Below the pieces are notes generated by a model, which had not been told where the DNA came from, searched no databases, and was given only the letters and a program-made list of their open reading frames with translations. A DNA stretch of 64,000 nt from the NCBI RefSeq assembly GCF_963924675.1, contig NC_089234.1, forward strand, positions 60,485,153-60,549,152, in the 5' to 3' direction. Source of the stretch: Phocoena phocoena (taxonomy: Eukaryota > Chordata > Mammalia > Artiodactyla > Phocoenidae). Position numbers and translations under genes: made by a program. Shown here in pieces: positions 46,806 to 57,000 of this stretch; position 1 is the stretch's first letter; every line of letters starts with the position of its first letter.

Positions 46806-47169
46806 AACCAGATGGCAGTTGCCTGGGAGACAACACCACATCATATGCCTCTTTACATGAAAATGCATAATATCAGGTGCTCAGTGACATTCTAGATCAG
46901 AAATTTGAGCTAAGACTAGGCTTTGACAAATAAGAAACACATAGAAATTTAAAGGAATATGTGAAATTTCCATTACTAATAACTATAAATTCTTTCTTCA
47001 CAAGTAGTTACAGTTGAGGTTACATTAGAGGTAATACCATTGGGTAAGTCTTGTTCAAGCATTCCTAGGTGGTGATCTATAAATGAGATTTTTATATCCA
47101 TCTAAACAAGGCCATGTTATAGTTTTCTCTTTTCCTACACAAAGTACACAGACATCTCCAACATTCGAT

Positions 47170-47310
47170 TTTGGTGTCATTTTATCCAACAAATGCTTAT
47201 TGATCATATGCAAAGATACAGTTACAGCATATAGTGGGATTCAGCTTTGAAGAGCATAAAAGATCTTTCTTCTGTAGAGCTTATATTTTAACGAGTCACC
47301 AGAAATAATT
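47170..47310 (-). repeat. L2 3'-end fragment, antisense
   Basis: 'atccaacaaatgcttattga ... tgtagagcttatattttaac' is the reverse L2 terminus. Confidence 0.5.
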
Positions 47311-47317
47311 GGCAGAA

Positions 47318-47553
47318 CTAAAAGAGAAGCTTAAGACTAAAGATAAAACAATGACTAAACAATAAAGTAACTATGAAAAATTGTTACTAAATCATCATAA
47401 ACATAGAGAACAAGAACATGGGGACAGGAAAGGCTAAAAGGGAAGCTTAAGACTAAAGATAAAACAATGACTAAACAATAAAAAAACTATGAAAAATTGT
47501 TACTAAATCATCATAAACAGAGAGAGAGAACAAGAACATGGGGACAGGAAAGG
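47318..47553. repeat. 116-bp tandem duplication
   Basis: Copy 1 at 47318-47433 and copy 2 at 47434-47553 are nearly identical, starting CTAAAAG and containing 'aagcttaagactaaagataa'. They differ by a few substitutions and by an extra GAGA in copy 2. A partial third start (CTAAAATGAAGCTT) follows. Confidence 0.95.
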
Positions 47554-49657
47554 CTAAAATGAAGCTTGGCCTTGCACTAGGGACTTTCGATAAGAAATCC
47601 ATTTGATTATGATGTTATCAAAAGGTGCGGAAGAAGATGGCAGCCTATGAAGGTAGAATAAGGACCGGTTAAGAAGAGCAGAGAGATGTTGTAAACATCA
47701 TAGGAACTATTTACTTTTCAGGAGTGCTTTACAGTTTACAAGGAAGGTACTTCGACTTGTTCATCTTATTGAGTCTTACCCATTATGATCTTGTACCATG
47801 GGTGGTGTTGTCTGTCCATAGCCACCTGGCTCCCACGTGCCTGTCGTAAGTTTCGACTGACTTCAGTCTTTCCACCTGCTGCTCTTGTCTTAAAGGAGCA
47901 TGGGAATTTGTGTTCAGTCTTCTCTTAATTTGTGTAATTACTGCCTTGAAATCACATCCCAGCTAACTTCATTATCACCGTATTTACTCTTTGCTTCAAA
48001 CCTAAAGCATGAGAAATCTCCCTGGCAAATCATGCCGTCTGGAGGTTATAAGTATTTAAAAGGCAAAGTGAAGTCAGAGGTAAGTACTTTCCAGCTCCTA
48101 GCTGTGGTGTCTCCATCACTTGGAAGCATAGGTACAAAGAGAAGAACCATGGACTGCTAATCCCTAAAAACTAACTTGTTGAAAGTATTATGAGTTCCCT
48201 TTTAGTTTTGTTTTGCCTTGTCTTTTATTGCCCCTTTGGTTATGTCTTCTTTGTACCTAGAAGGCTTCAGTTTGTAAAGCTGTAAATCTGTCAGTCTTGT
48301 TGGCATGGCTTTCACTTCAAATTAACGTTCAGCAAAGGGATTAGCCGATAAACATTTCGGGCTGTATTTCTTTACACAAAAGGGTGGATATGGTTTGAAC
48401 AGGCTGCTGAAGCCAGGAAGAGAAGTTAATTGTGTAAATCAATGCAGGCAAGAGCTGATCACCTTTCTGAAAGACAAGACAATGCGGCACACAACCTCTA
48501 AATAGATGTTTGGGGTCAAGTTGATGTCATGTTGAAGAATCAGTATTTACTGGGCTTTATAAAGTTAGACTTTAAATGAACCCCGGGCATTTCGCTAGGC
48601 CATTAATTGCAGGAAGAGGAAAGGTGACAGTGGCTGAAGTCCATGGCTATAGAGATACTATAAAAATAAGTGAAGAGACAAGACAGTCAGTTGCTAACGT
48701 GCAAAGGTCTCAGCTTTAGGTTCTACTCAAGCATTGTTGGTTCACGTACTGAAAGGCTTTCTCAGGATTGTGCTGGCATTTTAAGAAAGAGCAGCTCTTC
48801 CATCCTAACAGAGGAAGGTCAGCTCTTTACTCTTTGACACTCATTATCTAAGCAGTGTGGCTTAATTTTCCTCAAATGAATTCTGATGTCATTTTGCATT
48901 CTGCCTTGTAAATGTGCTGATCACAAAAGCAGGTCTTTCTGAGTGTGGCTCATCCCTCCCTCTGACAAAGTTGAAAGCTTTTTAAATAAAGAATTGTAGT
49001 AAAGAGCATTTACTTTAGGACGCTGGCTTGAATCCAAAGTCTAATGAAAGGCTTTTGATAAATATTATCATTTGTATTTGTTATATCATTCAATAGAAGT
49101 GTTCCTCTAGCTGTTTTTTGTGCGAAAGTGTTCTGTACTCCTCACTGGGTTATCAGAATTATTTGTAGGGCAGGAACCTTATCTACTGTTTATTTTAGTC
49201 AGTGTTTCTAATAAATGTTGTTGATGAGGTGGGGGAATATATCAAATTTTATCCTGGCTGTAACAAAACTAACATCCTGCATGGTCAGTAACTGAAAGTC
49301 ATAGAAGCAGCTTTGTTAGGCCCTATGGATCAGGGTATGGCCCTAGGATGTTTGTTACAAGTTCCTGGTCATATCTGCTCACTAGATACATTTTGGAGTT
49401 GACTTCTCAGACCTCTTTCTCTAGTGCATTTTGTCAGAGGAGGCTTTTCAATTAATCAACGAAGAGCTACTGTTCTTTTCTCACTCCCGCTCCTATCCCT
49501 CCTCTCCAGGATCATTTTTCAGAATAAATACTGAGAAGAAAGCACAGGAGATTTGTCGGGATTGTTGTGGTGTTTTTACAAGAGAATCCGATGTTTAATG
49601 TTTTCATCTATGATATTCTTTGGATATTCACTCTGAGTTTTTATTCTTCCTTTTCAG

Positions 49658-49774
49658 CTATTTGAGAACTTCTGCTTTGGTACCCTAAAGCTCAATTCAA
49701 TTCACATCTCTCAGAGGTTCACAGTAGACAGCTTTGGAAACTATGCCTCCTGTGGACAAATTGACTTCTCCTGA
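49658..49774 (+). CDS. ASCC1: ASCC1 terminal coding exon with stop
   Basis: Phase 0. It encodes LFENFCFGTLKLNSIHISQR then FTVDSFGNYASCGQIDFS and a TGA stop at 49772-49774, the conserved ASCC1 C-terminus. Acceptor 'ccttttcag' ends at 49657. With exons at 116, 7060, 18525 and 24596 this gives one uninterrupted frame of 195 codons, counting split codons once and the stop, so the gene is intact here. The FGTLKLNSIHIS strand closes the 2H phosphoesterase-like domain. Compared with the human protein as I remember it, a Tyr is replaced by Cys in 'FENFCFG'; this is from memory. Confidence 0.96.
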   Translation, partial: LFENFCFGTLKLNSIHISQRFTVDSFGNYASCGQIDFS

Positions 49775-49798
49775 GGTGGATCTTGGGAAACACTGGAA

Positions 49799-49804
49799 AT
49801 TAAA
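49799..49804 (+). terminator. ASCC1: Possible ASCC1 polyadenylation signal (ATTAAA)
   Basis: ATTAAA lies 25 nt after the stop and is followed by 'cctcacaaggtgctgaggg'. It would give a very short 3' UTR. The next good candidate is AATAAA near 51653. Transcript data are needed to decide. Confidence 0.35.
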
Positions 49805-50254
49805 CATCCTCACAAGGTGCTGAGGGAAAGTATCATCATTTTAATTGCCAAGGAGGGATGTGGAAATTTGGGTGATAACTTTCCTGGGTGATTCCCCAAG
49901 GATACCATGGTGTCTAATGGTGGTCCACAGTCATTGCACTGTCAGCGAGATGGTTGTGAGCACAGGGAGAACATACGACTGTAACCCTTAGCTTGTTCGT
50001 CTTTCACAGGGTCTACCTCTCTTTCCAAAGCTCTTCTCTGAAAATGTACCTCTGAAGCCCAGTGGAGCTCAGATTTGCATTATTTCTTATATACCTACTG
50101 ATTTTGCCTCAACCATTTAAACTTATATTAATACTTTAAAAGAGAATTACAGGTGTGTGATCTTATTAATCTCTCCACCTAGATAATATCTACAGATTGT
50201 AGAAGGTTTGTATTTTTTCCTTCCCCCTTTTAATCAATACCCAGAATTTGTTTT

Positions 50255-51035
50255 TTATTGTGGTAAAACACACATAACCTAAATTTTACCATCTTAAGCC
50301 ATTTTCAAATATACAGTTTGGTAGTGTTAGGTATATTCATATTGTTGTGAAATATCTCTAGAACTTCTTTGTCTTGCAAATCTGAAACTCTGTACCCATT
50401 TAAGCAACTCTTCTTCCCCCCCCACCCCTACAGGCCCCTGGCAACCACCATTCTACTTTCTCTTTCTATGGATTTGAGTACTTGAGATACCTCATATAAG
50501 TGGAATCATACAGTATTTGTCTTTTTGTGACTGGCTTATTCTACTTAGCATAATGTCCTCAAGGTTCATCCATTTTGTAGCATGTGTCAGGACTTCCTTC
50601 CTTTTTAAGGCTTAGTAATATTCCATCTGATGTATATACACTCATCCCTCGGTTTCCTTTGGTTTCAGTACCTCTCTTGGTATCTGTGGATTCTCAAGTC
50701 CCTTATATAAAATGGCATAATATTTGCATATAACCTATGTATACCCTCCTGTATACTTTAAATCATCTCTAAGTTATTTATAATACCAAACACAATGTAA
50801 ATGCCATGTAAATATTTGCCGGCACACAGTAAATTCAAGTTTTCCTTTCTGTAACTTTCTGTAATTTTTTTTCTCAATATTTTTGGTCTGCAGTTGGTTG
50901 ACTCCACGGATGTGGAACCCATGGATATGGAGGGCCGACTGAACCACATTTTGTTCATCCAGTCTTCCATCGATGGACACTTGGGTTCCTTCCACTTCTT
51001 GGCTGTTGTGAATAATGCCCTATGAACATGGGTGT
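50255..51035 (-). repeat. L1M 3'-UTR fragment, antisense, split by a MER2-like element
   Basis: Left part 50255-50638 ('attgtggtaaaacacacata', 'cttagtaatattccatctga') and right part 50942-51035 ('cttccatcgatggacacttg', 'ttggctgttgtgaataatgc') are consecutive in the reverse L1M 3' UTR. Confidence 0.85.
50639..50941 (-). mobile_element. MER2-like Tigger-type nonautonomous transposon
   Basis: Left end CACTCATCCCTCGGTTTCC; right end reverse complement CAGTCGGCCCTCCATATCC. The interior has 'aaattcaagttttcctttct' and 'cagttggttgactccacgga' typical of MER2. The insertion site in L1 reads ...TATA|, consistent with TA target use; the right TA is mutated to AA. Confidence 0.8.
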
Positions 51036-52214
51036 ACAAATATCTGAGACCCTGCTTTCAATTCCTTTACTACTTAGAATTTAAACTTTAGCAAAATAAC
51101 TGGTAAAGTTTTTACCTTTTACTTTGATCTGTCCTTTTTCTTCTGAAGTTGATACCTTTTATATTTCTTAGATTCCTGTTCCTTCACCCTACCCTAACCC
51201 TTGCCTTCCCATGCCACGGATGGAGCTGCAGTATTGTAGCTCTTTTCTGTTTACTTCTCAGGGCAGCAGCAATCAAAGCAATGGTGATACCATCAGGACT
51301 ATGCAGAGTTCCCTGGGAGAGTGTCAGCCACAGAAGGCACTCACTCCTCCTTTGCTGCAGACCAGCAAAGGGAGGGAGCTCCCAGCACAGGTTTGCCCCA
51401 CCCATCAGTCCTGCCACACTCTCTGCTGGGGAGCTCCAGCCTCACTGTTGTTACCTCTCATCTCTACCCCCTTCACAGCCTTTCTCCCTCCATGGCCTCT
51501 CTTTTTCCTTCATTGCTTAGTCTTAATCTTGATTCTTACTTTCTATTTGAGAAGTATGATTCTGAATCCCGTGTGTTAATAAGGCCACGGCATGGTAAGG
51601 GCTGTGTATAACACTCAGAGATCTATCAGTGTGACTGCACAGATCATTTGTGAATAAATGAATTTCTAAAGTAACTGTGTTTTTCTTTTAGTATTATTAT
51701 ATAGTTTCAGTTTGACCCCCTTAGTCAGTGTGTGTTGGGATACATTGCTGCCATCACTTATTCAATAGCATAGCATATTTTTCATCCAGGAGTTACATAT
51801 TGGTGCTTGCTTTTCCCCACCCCCCCACACAAAAAAAGGGTTGCTTTTTCCCAAAAAAGCTTTCTACTGGTAATATTCATTTTTTAATTTAAGTTGAGCT
51901 TTTACCTCACTCACCTCTGATTGTTAAATGGCATATGGGAATGAGCGCTCCCAGAGGTAGTACTGAATAGCAGAGTTGACTGAAATTCAGTGCCCTCATC
52001 TCTTCTTGGTCCCGCTTCTGTCTTACTGATTTCTTTCTGACAGCTGCCGTTGGGCAACCTTGACCAGGAAGTAAAGATGTCTTCTTTTGAGTATCAGAGG
52101 TATGACTTAACGTTTTTAGGAAAAAATTTTTGTCTTTGGAAAATGTAACTTTATATATCAAATGCTAAATTCTTAACAGAATTAGAAATTCTATTATTTA
52201 GTATTTAGAGGTAA

Positions 52215-52440
52215 CTATGCGTTTAAGGACTTATCATACTGTAATTTTTCACAAGTAATTTTTCACAAGTTGTTTGTCTTTTTCACTGTCATTCTCTGAT
52301 ACTTGTAAAGTGGAGTTTTCCAGCAGCTATGTGATATGGTGACATCATCACTCTAATGGTTAATAGAGTGTGTGCTTATGTATTTTTGTTTGTTTTGTAA
52401 GTTTGTAGGTATTGGTAGAATTGGGAAAAAATTTTTATGT
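52215..52440 (+). repeat. hAT-Charlie-type fragment (sister of 54077-54400)
   Basis: 'tctttttcactgtcattctc', 'gtggagttttccagcagcta' and 'gacatcatcactctaatggt' parallel the element at 54190-54310. Confidence 0.6.
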
Positions 52441-52985
52441 TTTAAGTTTTCTTTCTAGAAGCCAATAGACAAATTTTTGAGACAATGTAGCTCTAAAGAA
52501 AATACACTTTACTGTTGTAGAAGGGGGAGTAGCAGGTAGTTTTGATGTAGAACTTTTAGAGAAGAGCAACAGTGTTAGAGAGCAAATAATTTTTGATGGA
52601 GCTAAAAGAATTTTTCAAGATTTCAGGTCCCCTTTCAACAAACTGTAATGGGGTCAAGGATGGAGGATTTACTTCTGTGCTTATAATCCAGTCTCCCTTA
52701 GTATTACCACTTTGCAGTTCATTCTGCACTGAAATAGAGTTAAATTGCACCTAACATCACTCCAGTTGGTTTTTGAGGCACTGAATTCACCCTCAACTCC
52801 TCTAAGAGGAGAAGGGGAAAAAAATCTCTCACCATGATTATTACACAAGATCTGTGTTATTATATACGGAACTTTGTTATGGAGAATAATATTGGTGTTT
52901 TTTTGAAGGGGCACAATGAGTTACCCCCAAATGAACTCTATACCCTTGGTAGAAACATGACAAATGTTTCTTATAATGGTTATTT

Positions 52986-53419
52986 ACTTATTTTTGGCTG
53001 CGTTGGGTCTTCATTGCTGCACGTGGGATTTTCTCTAGTTGGGGCGAGTGGGAGCTACTCTTTGTTGCAGTGCACGGGCTTCTCATTGCGGTGGCTTCTC
53101 TTTGTTGCGGAACACGGGCTCTAGGCGTGCAGGCTTCAGTAGTTGCAGCACGCGACTCAGTAGTTGTGGCACACGGGCCCCAGAGCGTGTGGGCTTCAGT
53201 AGTTGCAATGCGTTGGCTCAGTAGTTGCAGTGTGCAGGCTTCAGTAGTTGTGGGGTGCGGGCTCAGTAGCTGCGGCTCGTGGGCTCTAGAGTGCAGGCTC
53301 AGTAGTTGTGGTGCATGTGCTTAGCTGCCCAATGTCATGTGGGATCTTCCCGGACCAGGGTTTGAACCTGTGTCCTCTGCATTGGCGGATTCTTAACCAC
53401 TGGACCACCAGGGAAGTCC
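52986..53419 (-). mobile_element. CHR-type SINE, expanded long form (434 bp), antisense
   Basis: 'ggctgcgttgggtcttcatt' start and reversed head end. Perfect 14-bp TSD TATAATGGTTATTT (52972-52985, 53420-53433). The middle carries about seven 'cagtagttgyrg' units, against about two in the copy at 13051-13370. Confidence 0.95.
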
Positions 53420-53989
53420 TATAATGGTTATTTTTTAAGTGAACTTCAGAGTTTACTAAATTGGACACGGATGACAATCCAGCTTCATAATGACACAAAG
53501 CTTGGTTCAGGTTTGCTCTTGCACTGTGCGCTTTTCCTTGTGCCAAAGAGAACCTGATGGTACCAGAGGGGTATTGAGTTAAGGAACACTTCTCAGATTC
53601 TGTCTTGATGCTTACAGGGAGATGGGTAGCAAAACCCAAGGATGCTATAGGTGAGAAAAGGGGCTGCTGTTGTGGTTGTTTATCAATAACTTTTTTGTTG
53701 TTATTAATAAAATGATCTCTCAAACAAAGGTAAAATAAGATTACTGTGTGAAAAATCATCAAGCTATCTACTTTGTCTTATGCTTTTTCCAGTGTTATGC
53801 TTCAATTTAAATATTTGTTTAAAAAATAAATTTCCTCATCCAGAGGTTACTACTTCCTATGCATTTAAGCACATGAATCATGTTGCTAAGTATTTTTCAC
53901 AAATGATAACAGCTAATATTAGCAGAATGCTCACATTTGTCATTTATTTGTGAATAATGGGTATTTATTCATTAAATCTTTACAAGCCC

Positions 53990-54068
53990 TCTTAAGTTGG
54001 TGTTATCATTAACCTCATTTTAGAAACTGAGGCTTAACAAGGTTAAGAAATTTGCCTGAGGTCATAGT
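53990..54068 (-). repeat. MIR fragment, antisense
   Basis: 'ttagaaactgaggcttaaca ... gaaatttgcctgaggtcata' is the reverse MIR core. Confidence 0.65.
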
Positions 54069-54619
54069 GCTTGTATCTGTGGTTCTTAAAATGTGGTCTT
54101 TGTACCCCTCAGAGTCCCTGAGATCCTTTGGAGGGGTGGGAATGTCCTACTATTTTCATAAAAATATTAAGGCATAATTAGCCTTTTTCACTCTGATTCT
54201 CTCCTGAGTGTACAGTGGAGTTTTCCAGAGGCTATATGATATGGTAACATCATCACACTAATGGTTAATAGAATATATGTTTGTATATTTTTGTGTTTTC
54301 TAGAATTTTGTAAGTTGGTAGGTTTAGGTTATAGATACATGTTTTTAGAGAGAAACTCAGTTTGCTCTCAATACTTCTGCTGTGCTTTTACTAGCTACTT
54401 CCCATTATAGCTACTATTATGGGCTGAATTGTGTCCCCTGAGAATTCATATGTTGAAGCACTCACCCCCTAGTACCTCAGAATGTGACTGTTTGGAGATA
54501 AGGCCTTTAAAGAGGTGATTAAGTTAAAATGAGGCTGAGGCTGTTAGGGTGGGCCCTAAGCCACTCTGACTGATGTCCTTATAACTAGAGGAAATTTGGA
54601 CACACAAAGAAACATCGGA

Positions 54620-55085
54620 CCCCTGACTACGGAGATCATCTCCCTGGGTCTGTCTCCAAAAAAGTTTGGTTGATAATATTGCCTAGTAACTGGTGATTGG
54701 AAGGGTCCGAGAATGACAGTGAAACCGACCAATTCAGAACAGACAGGGCCAGACTGAGGAAGTTCCTTCTGCCTCTGCCCTGATCATCAAAGCCTTCAAG
54801 GAATGGCCAAGAGACAGAAAGAAGCAGAACATTAAGCACAGTGGACATACAATTTTTGATGAGATTGTCAACACTGCCCAACAGATGTGGCACTTATTTT
54901 TAGCTCAAGAACTGTCTGGAACCATTAAAGAGATCCCAGGGACTCCACAGTCTGTGGACTGCAATGTTGATGGCTGCCACCCTCGTGACATCATGGATGA
55001 CATCAACAGTGGTGCAGTGGAATGCCCAGCTAGTTAAGGACAGCAAAGGAAAATATTTCAATAAAGGATCATTTGACAACCAAAA
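54620..55085 (+). pseudogene. RPL12: RPL12 processed pseudogene (5'-truncated)
   Basis: RPL12 is a large-subunit ribosomal protein, one of the commonest parents of mammalian retrocopies. Here the sequence begins in the N-terminal third (near 'LGLSPKK', 54650-54670). It runs intronless through 'DRKKQ' and 'FDEIVN', then in clean frame [25 protein letters not shown] with TAA at 55035-55037. A 3' UTR with AATAAA (55060-55065) and an A-rich tail follow. Frameshifts and stops break the middle. TSD AAAGAAACATCGGA (54606-54619) / AAAGAAAAACATCAGA (55092-55107) is imperfect. All marks of L1-mediated retrotransposition are present. It sits inside the MLT1A-like LTR. Confidence 0.92.
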
Positions 55086-55202
55086 AAGAAAGAAAGAAAA
55101 ACATCAGATATGTGCATGCACAGAGGAAAGACCATGTATGACAGCAAGAAGGCAGCCATCTGCAAGCCAGGAAGAGACAGGAGAAACCAAGTCTACCAAC
55201 AC

Positions 55203-55319
55203 CTTTTTTTTCTGGCCGTGCTTTGCTGCTTGTGGGATCTTAGTTCCCCGACCAGGTATTGAACCCAGGCCCTTGGCAGTGAAAGCAGGGAGTCTTAACC
55301 ACTGAACACCAGGGAATTC
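55203..55319 (-). mobile_element. CHR-type SINE, short form, antisense, inside the LTR
   Basis: Poly-T, 'ggccgtgctttgctgcttgt', reversed head 'ccagggaattc'. 16-bp TSD CCAAGTCTACCAACAC / CCAAGTCTGCCAACAC (55187-55202, 55320-55335). Confidence 0.94.
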
Positions 55320-55894
55320 CCAAGTCTGCCAACACTTTAATCTTGGACTTCTAGCCTCCAGAATTTATTGAGAAAATAAATGCTGTTGTTTAAGCCACCT
55401 AGTCTGTGGTATTTTGTTATGGCAGCCCTAACAAACTAATACACTTGTTATAATGCAGAAGGTAATCTACCTTTCTTCTTTTGAGCCAGACATTAAAGAG
55501 ATTTGCCAAAGTGTAAAACAGTAACAATACGACTACTCTTATTAATTTGGTGTGTGGGGGGGTAGGGAAAATATAAGTTTTTTCATAAAATATGTTATTT
55601 TGTTAATATGGGTTTGGTATCGTTATTTTTAAATACACTTTTTTAATTAAGTTTTTTTTGAAAGATTTTTTAGAGCAGTTTTAGGTTCACAGAAAAATTG
55701 AGAGGCAGGCTTAGTTTTATTTTCAAGTACAGTATATCAATGTCTATACTGTATATCTCACATAAACAAAAACAAAAGTTCTTTGGGGTCCTCAGTAATC
55801 TTTCAGTGTACAGGACTCCTGAGACCAGAAAGTTTGAGAACTGCTGCACTATACTGTCACTTCCTTTCAAATGGGATCAAGTGATACATGGTTT

Positions 55895-56165
55895 TCTATA
55901 ATGAGCTTGTCTTACCCAGTAATATGTAGTGGATCACATTAGTTGTCAGTAGATACAGATCTACATTACTTTTAATGTCTGTACCATAGCCTGTTGTATG
56001 TATTATAATTTAACTTGTTGATCCCTAACTAATGGACCTTGATTTGGTTTCCAGGTTTGGCTATTATAAATAATCCTGGATTGAACATCTTTGTATGTTT
56101 GTCTTTTTATGTTTGTGAGGTCATCTAGAAATGAGATTAAATGGTTTTAAAGATGTGGTTAAATT
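55895..56165 (-). repeat. L1M 3'-UTR-like fragment, antisense
   Basis: 'tttggtttccaggtttggct' and 'ttataaataatcctggattg' resemble the reverse L1M 3' UTR; diverged. Confidence 0.5.
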
Positions 56166-56919
56166 TAAGTTTCTTGTTTGGAAACTGAGGTTCCTTCCTC
56201 CATTTTGTATTGCTAAATATTAAATACAAACAGAAGAAAAGCATGAAACATATGTACCATTTATCAGATACACCCAGCAGCTTTGGGGCCCCTTTCAAGG
56301 CTGACCTGCCAGTAAGTCCCTCAAAATTTAGGAAAACCTTTTCTTCTTTATAAACAATAGTTATTGTCCATTTTCTACAGCTCTTTTCTCCCTCATCTGG
56401 AAATTTGGATTTTCCCTCCTAAATAGCTTTACTATTGGATTAACTAACAGTCCTGGACTGTTATTGATTTAAGCCCAGGGCTAATATTGACCCAGCTTGA
56501 AGGTGCTACAGAAGGCAGGTCCCATTGGAGGAGTGTGGGAAACATTTTGACCTTCAGGGATCTGGAAAGAGCTATTATCTTATTGATGGGTATCTTGTTA
56601 GTGCCTTTCCAAACTCTTTATTGGGCAACTGTAGTAATTTCAGAAGACCAGGGACTTCATAAGATAGTATTACAATGGGAGAGATGTGACATCTAGGATC
56701 TACCTCCTCAATGTCTTGGAGACATGTAATTAGGTTTGCTAAAAGACGAGGATTGAAATGGAAAAAGTTAGCAAATGTTAGTACGTATTCAGAACTATGG
56801 GACATCATAGCTACCTCTTCCCAACCTGAGGGAAGAAGACCTAACATTTCAAAAATGTTCACTATGCCCAGGCACTTAGTATGTAATTTTGCATGGGTTT
56901 CACAGCAATTTTCTGAGAT

Positions 56920-57000
56920 GGGTGGTATCATTAATTTATAGATAGAAGATAGATTAAGTATTTTGCCCAAGAACGCAGCTAGTAAGAGGGATTCCATCCC
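56920..57000 (-). repeat. MIR fragment, antisense
   Basis: 'gatagattaagtattttgcc ... acgcagctagtaagaggg' is reverse-MIR-like. Confidence 0.5.

Larger units (their letters stand above)
24682..49657 (+). other. ASCC1: ASCC1 last intron (25.0 kb)
   Basis: GT-AG intron (GTCAGT; 'ccttttcag' ending at 49657). It holds long and short SINEs, a young L1, L2/MIR fragments and other repeats, listed separately. Stretches where I recognise no repeat: about 24690-26570, 27170-28540, 29950-30290, 31065-31740, 32230-32780, 33790-34330, 37600-41760, 43415-44900, 45540-46100 and 47570-49650. Confidence 0.88.
54417..55442 (+). mobile_element. MLT1A-like (ERVL-MaLR) solo LTR, interrupted
   Basis: 'gggctgaattgtgtcccctg', 'cctcagaatgtgactgtttg', 'gggtgggccctaagcc' and, at the far right, 'gtttaagccacctagtctgt ... 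ggcagccctaacaaactaat' are MLT1A LTR landmarks. An RPL12 retrocopy (54620-55085) and a SINE (55203-55319) interrupt it. No retroviral coding region is present. Confidence 0.85.
54077..55846 (+). mobile_element. hAT-Charlie-type element split by an LTR (outer layer of a nest)
   Basis: Left end CTGTGGTTCTTAAAATGTGG and right end '...gtttgagaactgctg' are Charlie-type inverted termini. The left part 54077-54410 and right part 55443-55846 ('gacattaaagagatttgcca', 'ttctttggggtcctcagtaa') form one element interrupted by the MLT1-type LTR. Confidence 0.75.

Noticed and set aside
51149..51611. Three overlapping ORFs of 96-123 codons
   Set aside because: Different frames of one moderately GC-rich intergenic stretch; none shows protein-family features.
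54964..55305. 113-codon ORF
   Set aside because: It is an out-of-frame reading of the RPL12 pseudogene continuing into LTR and SINE sequence.
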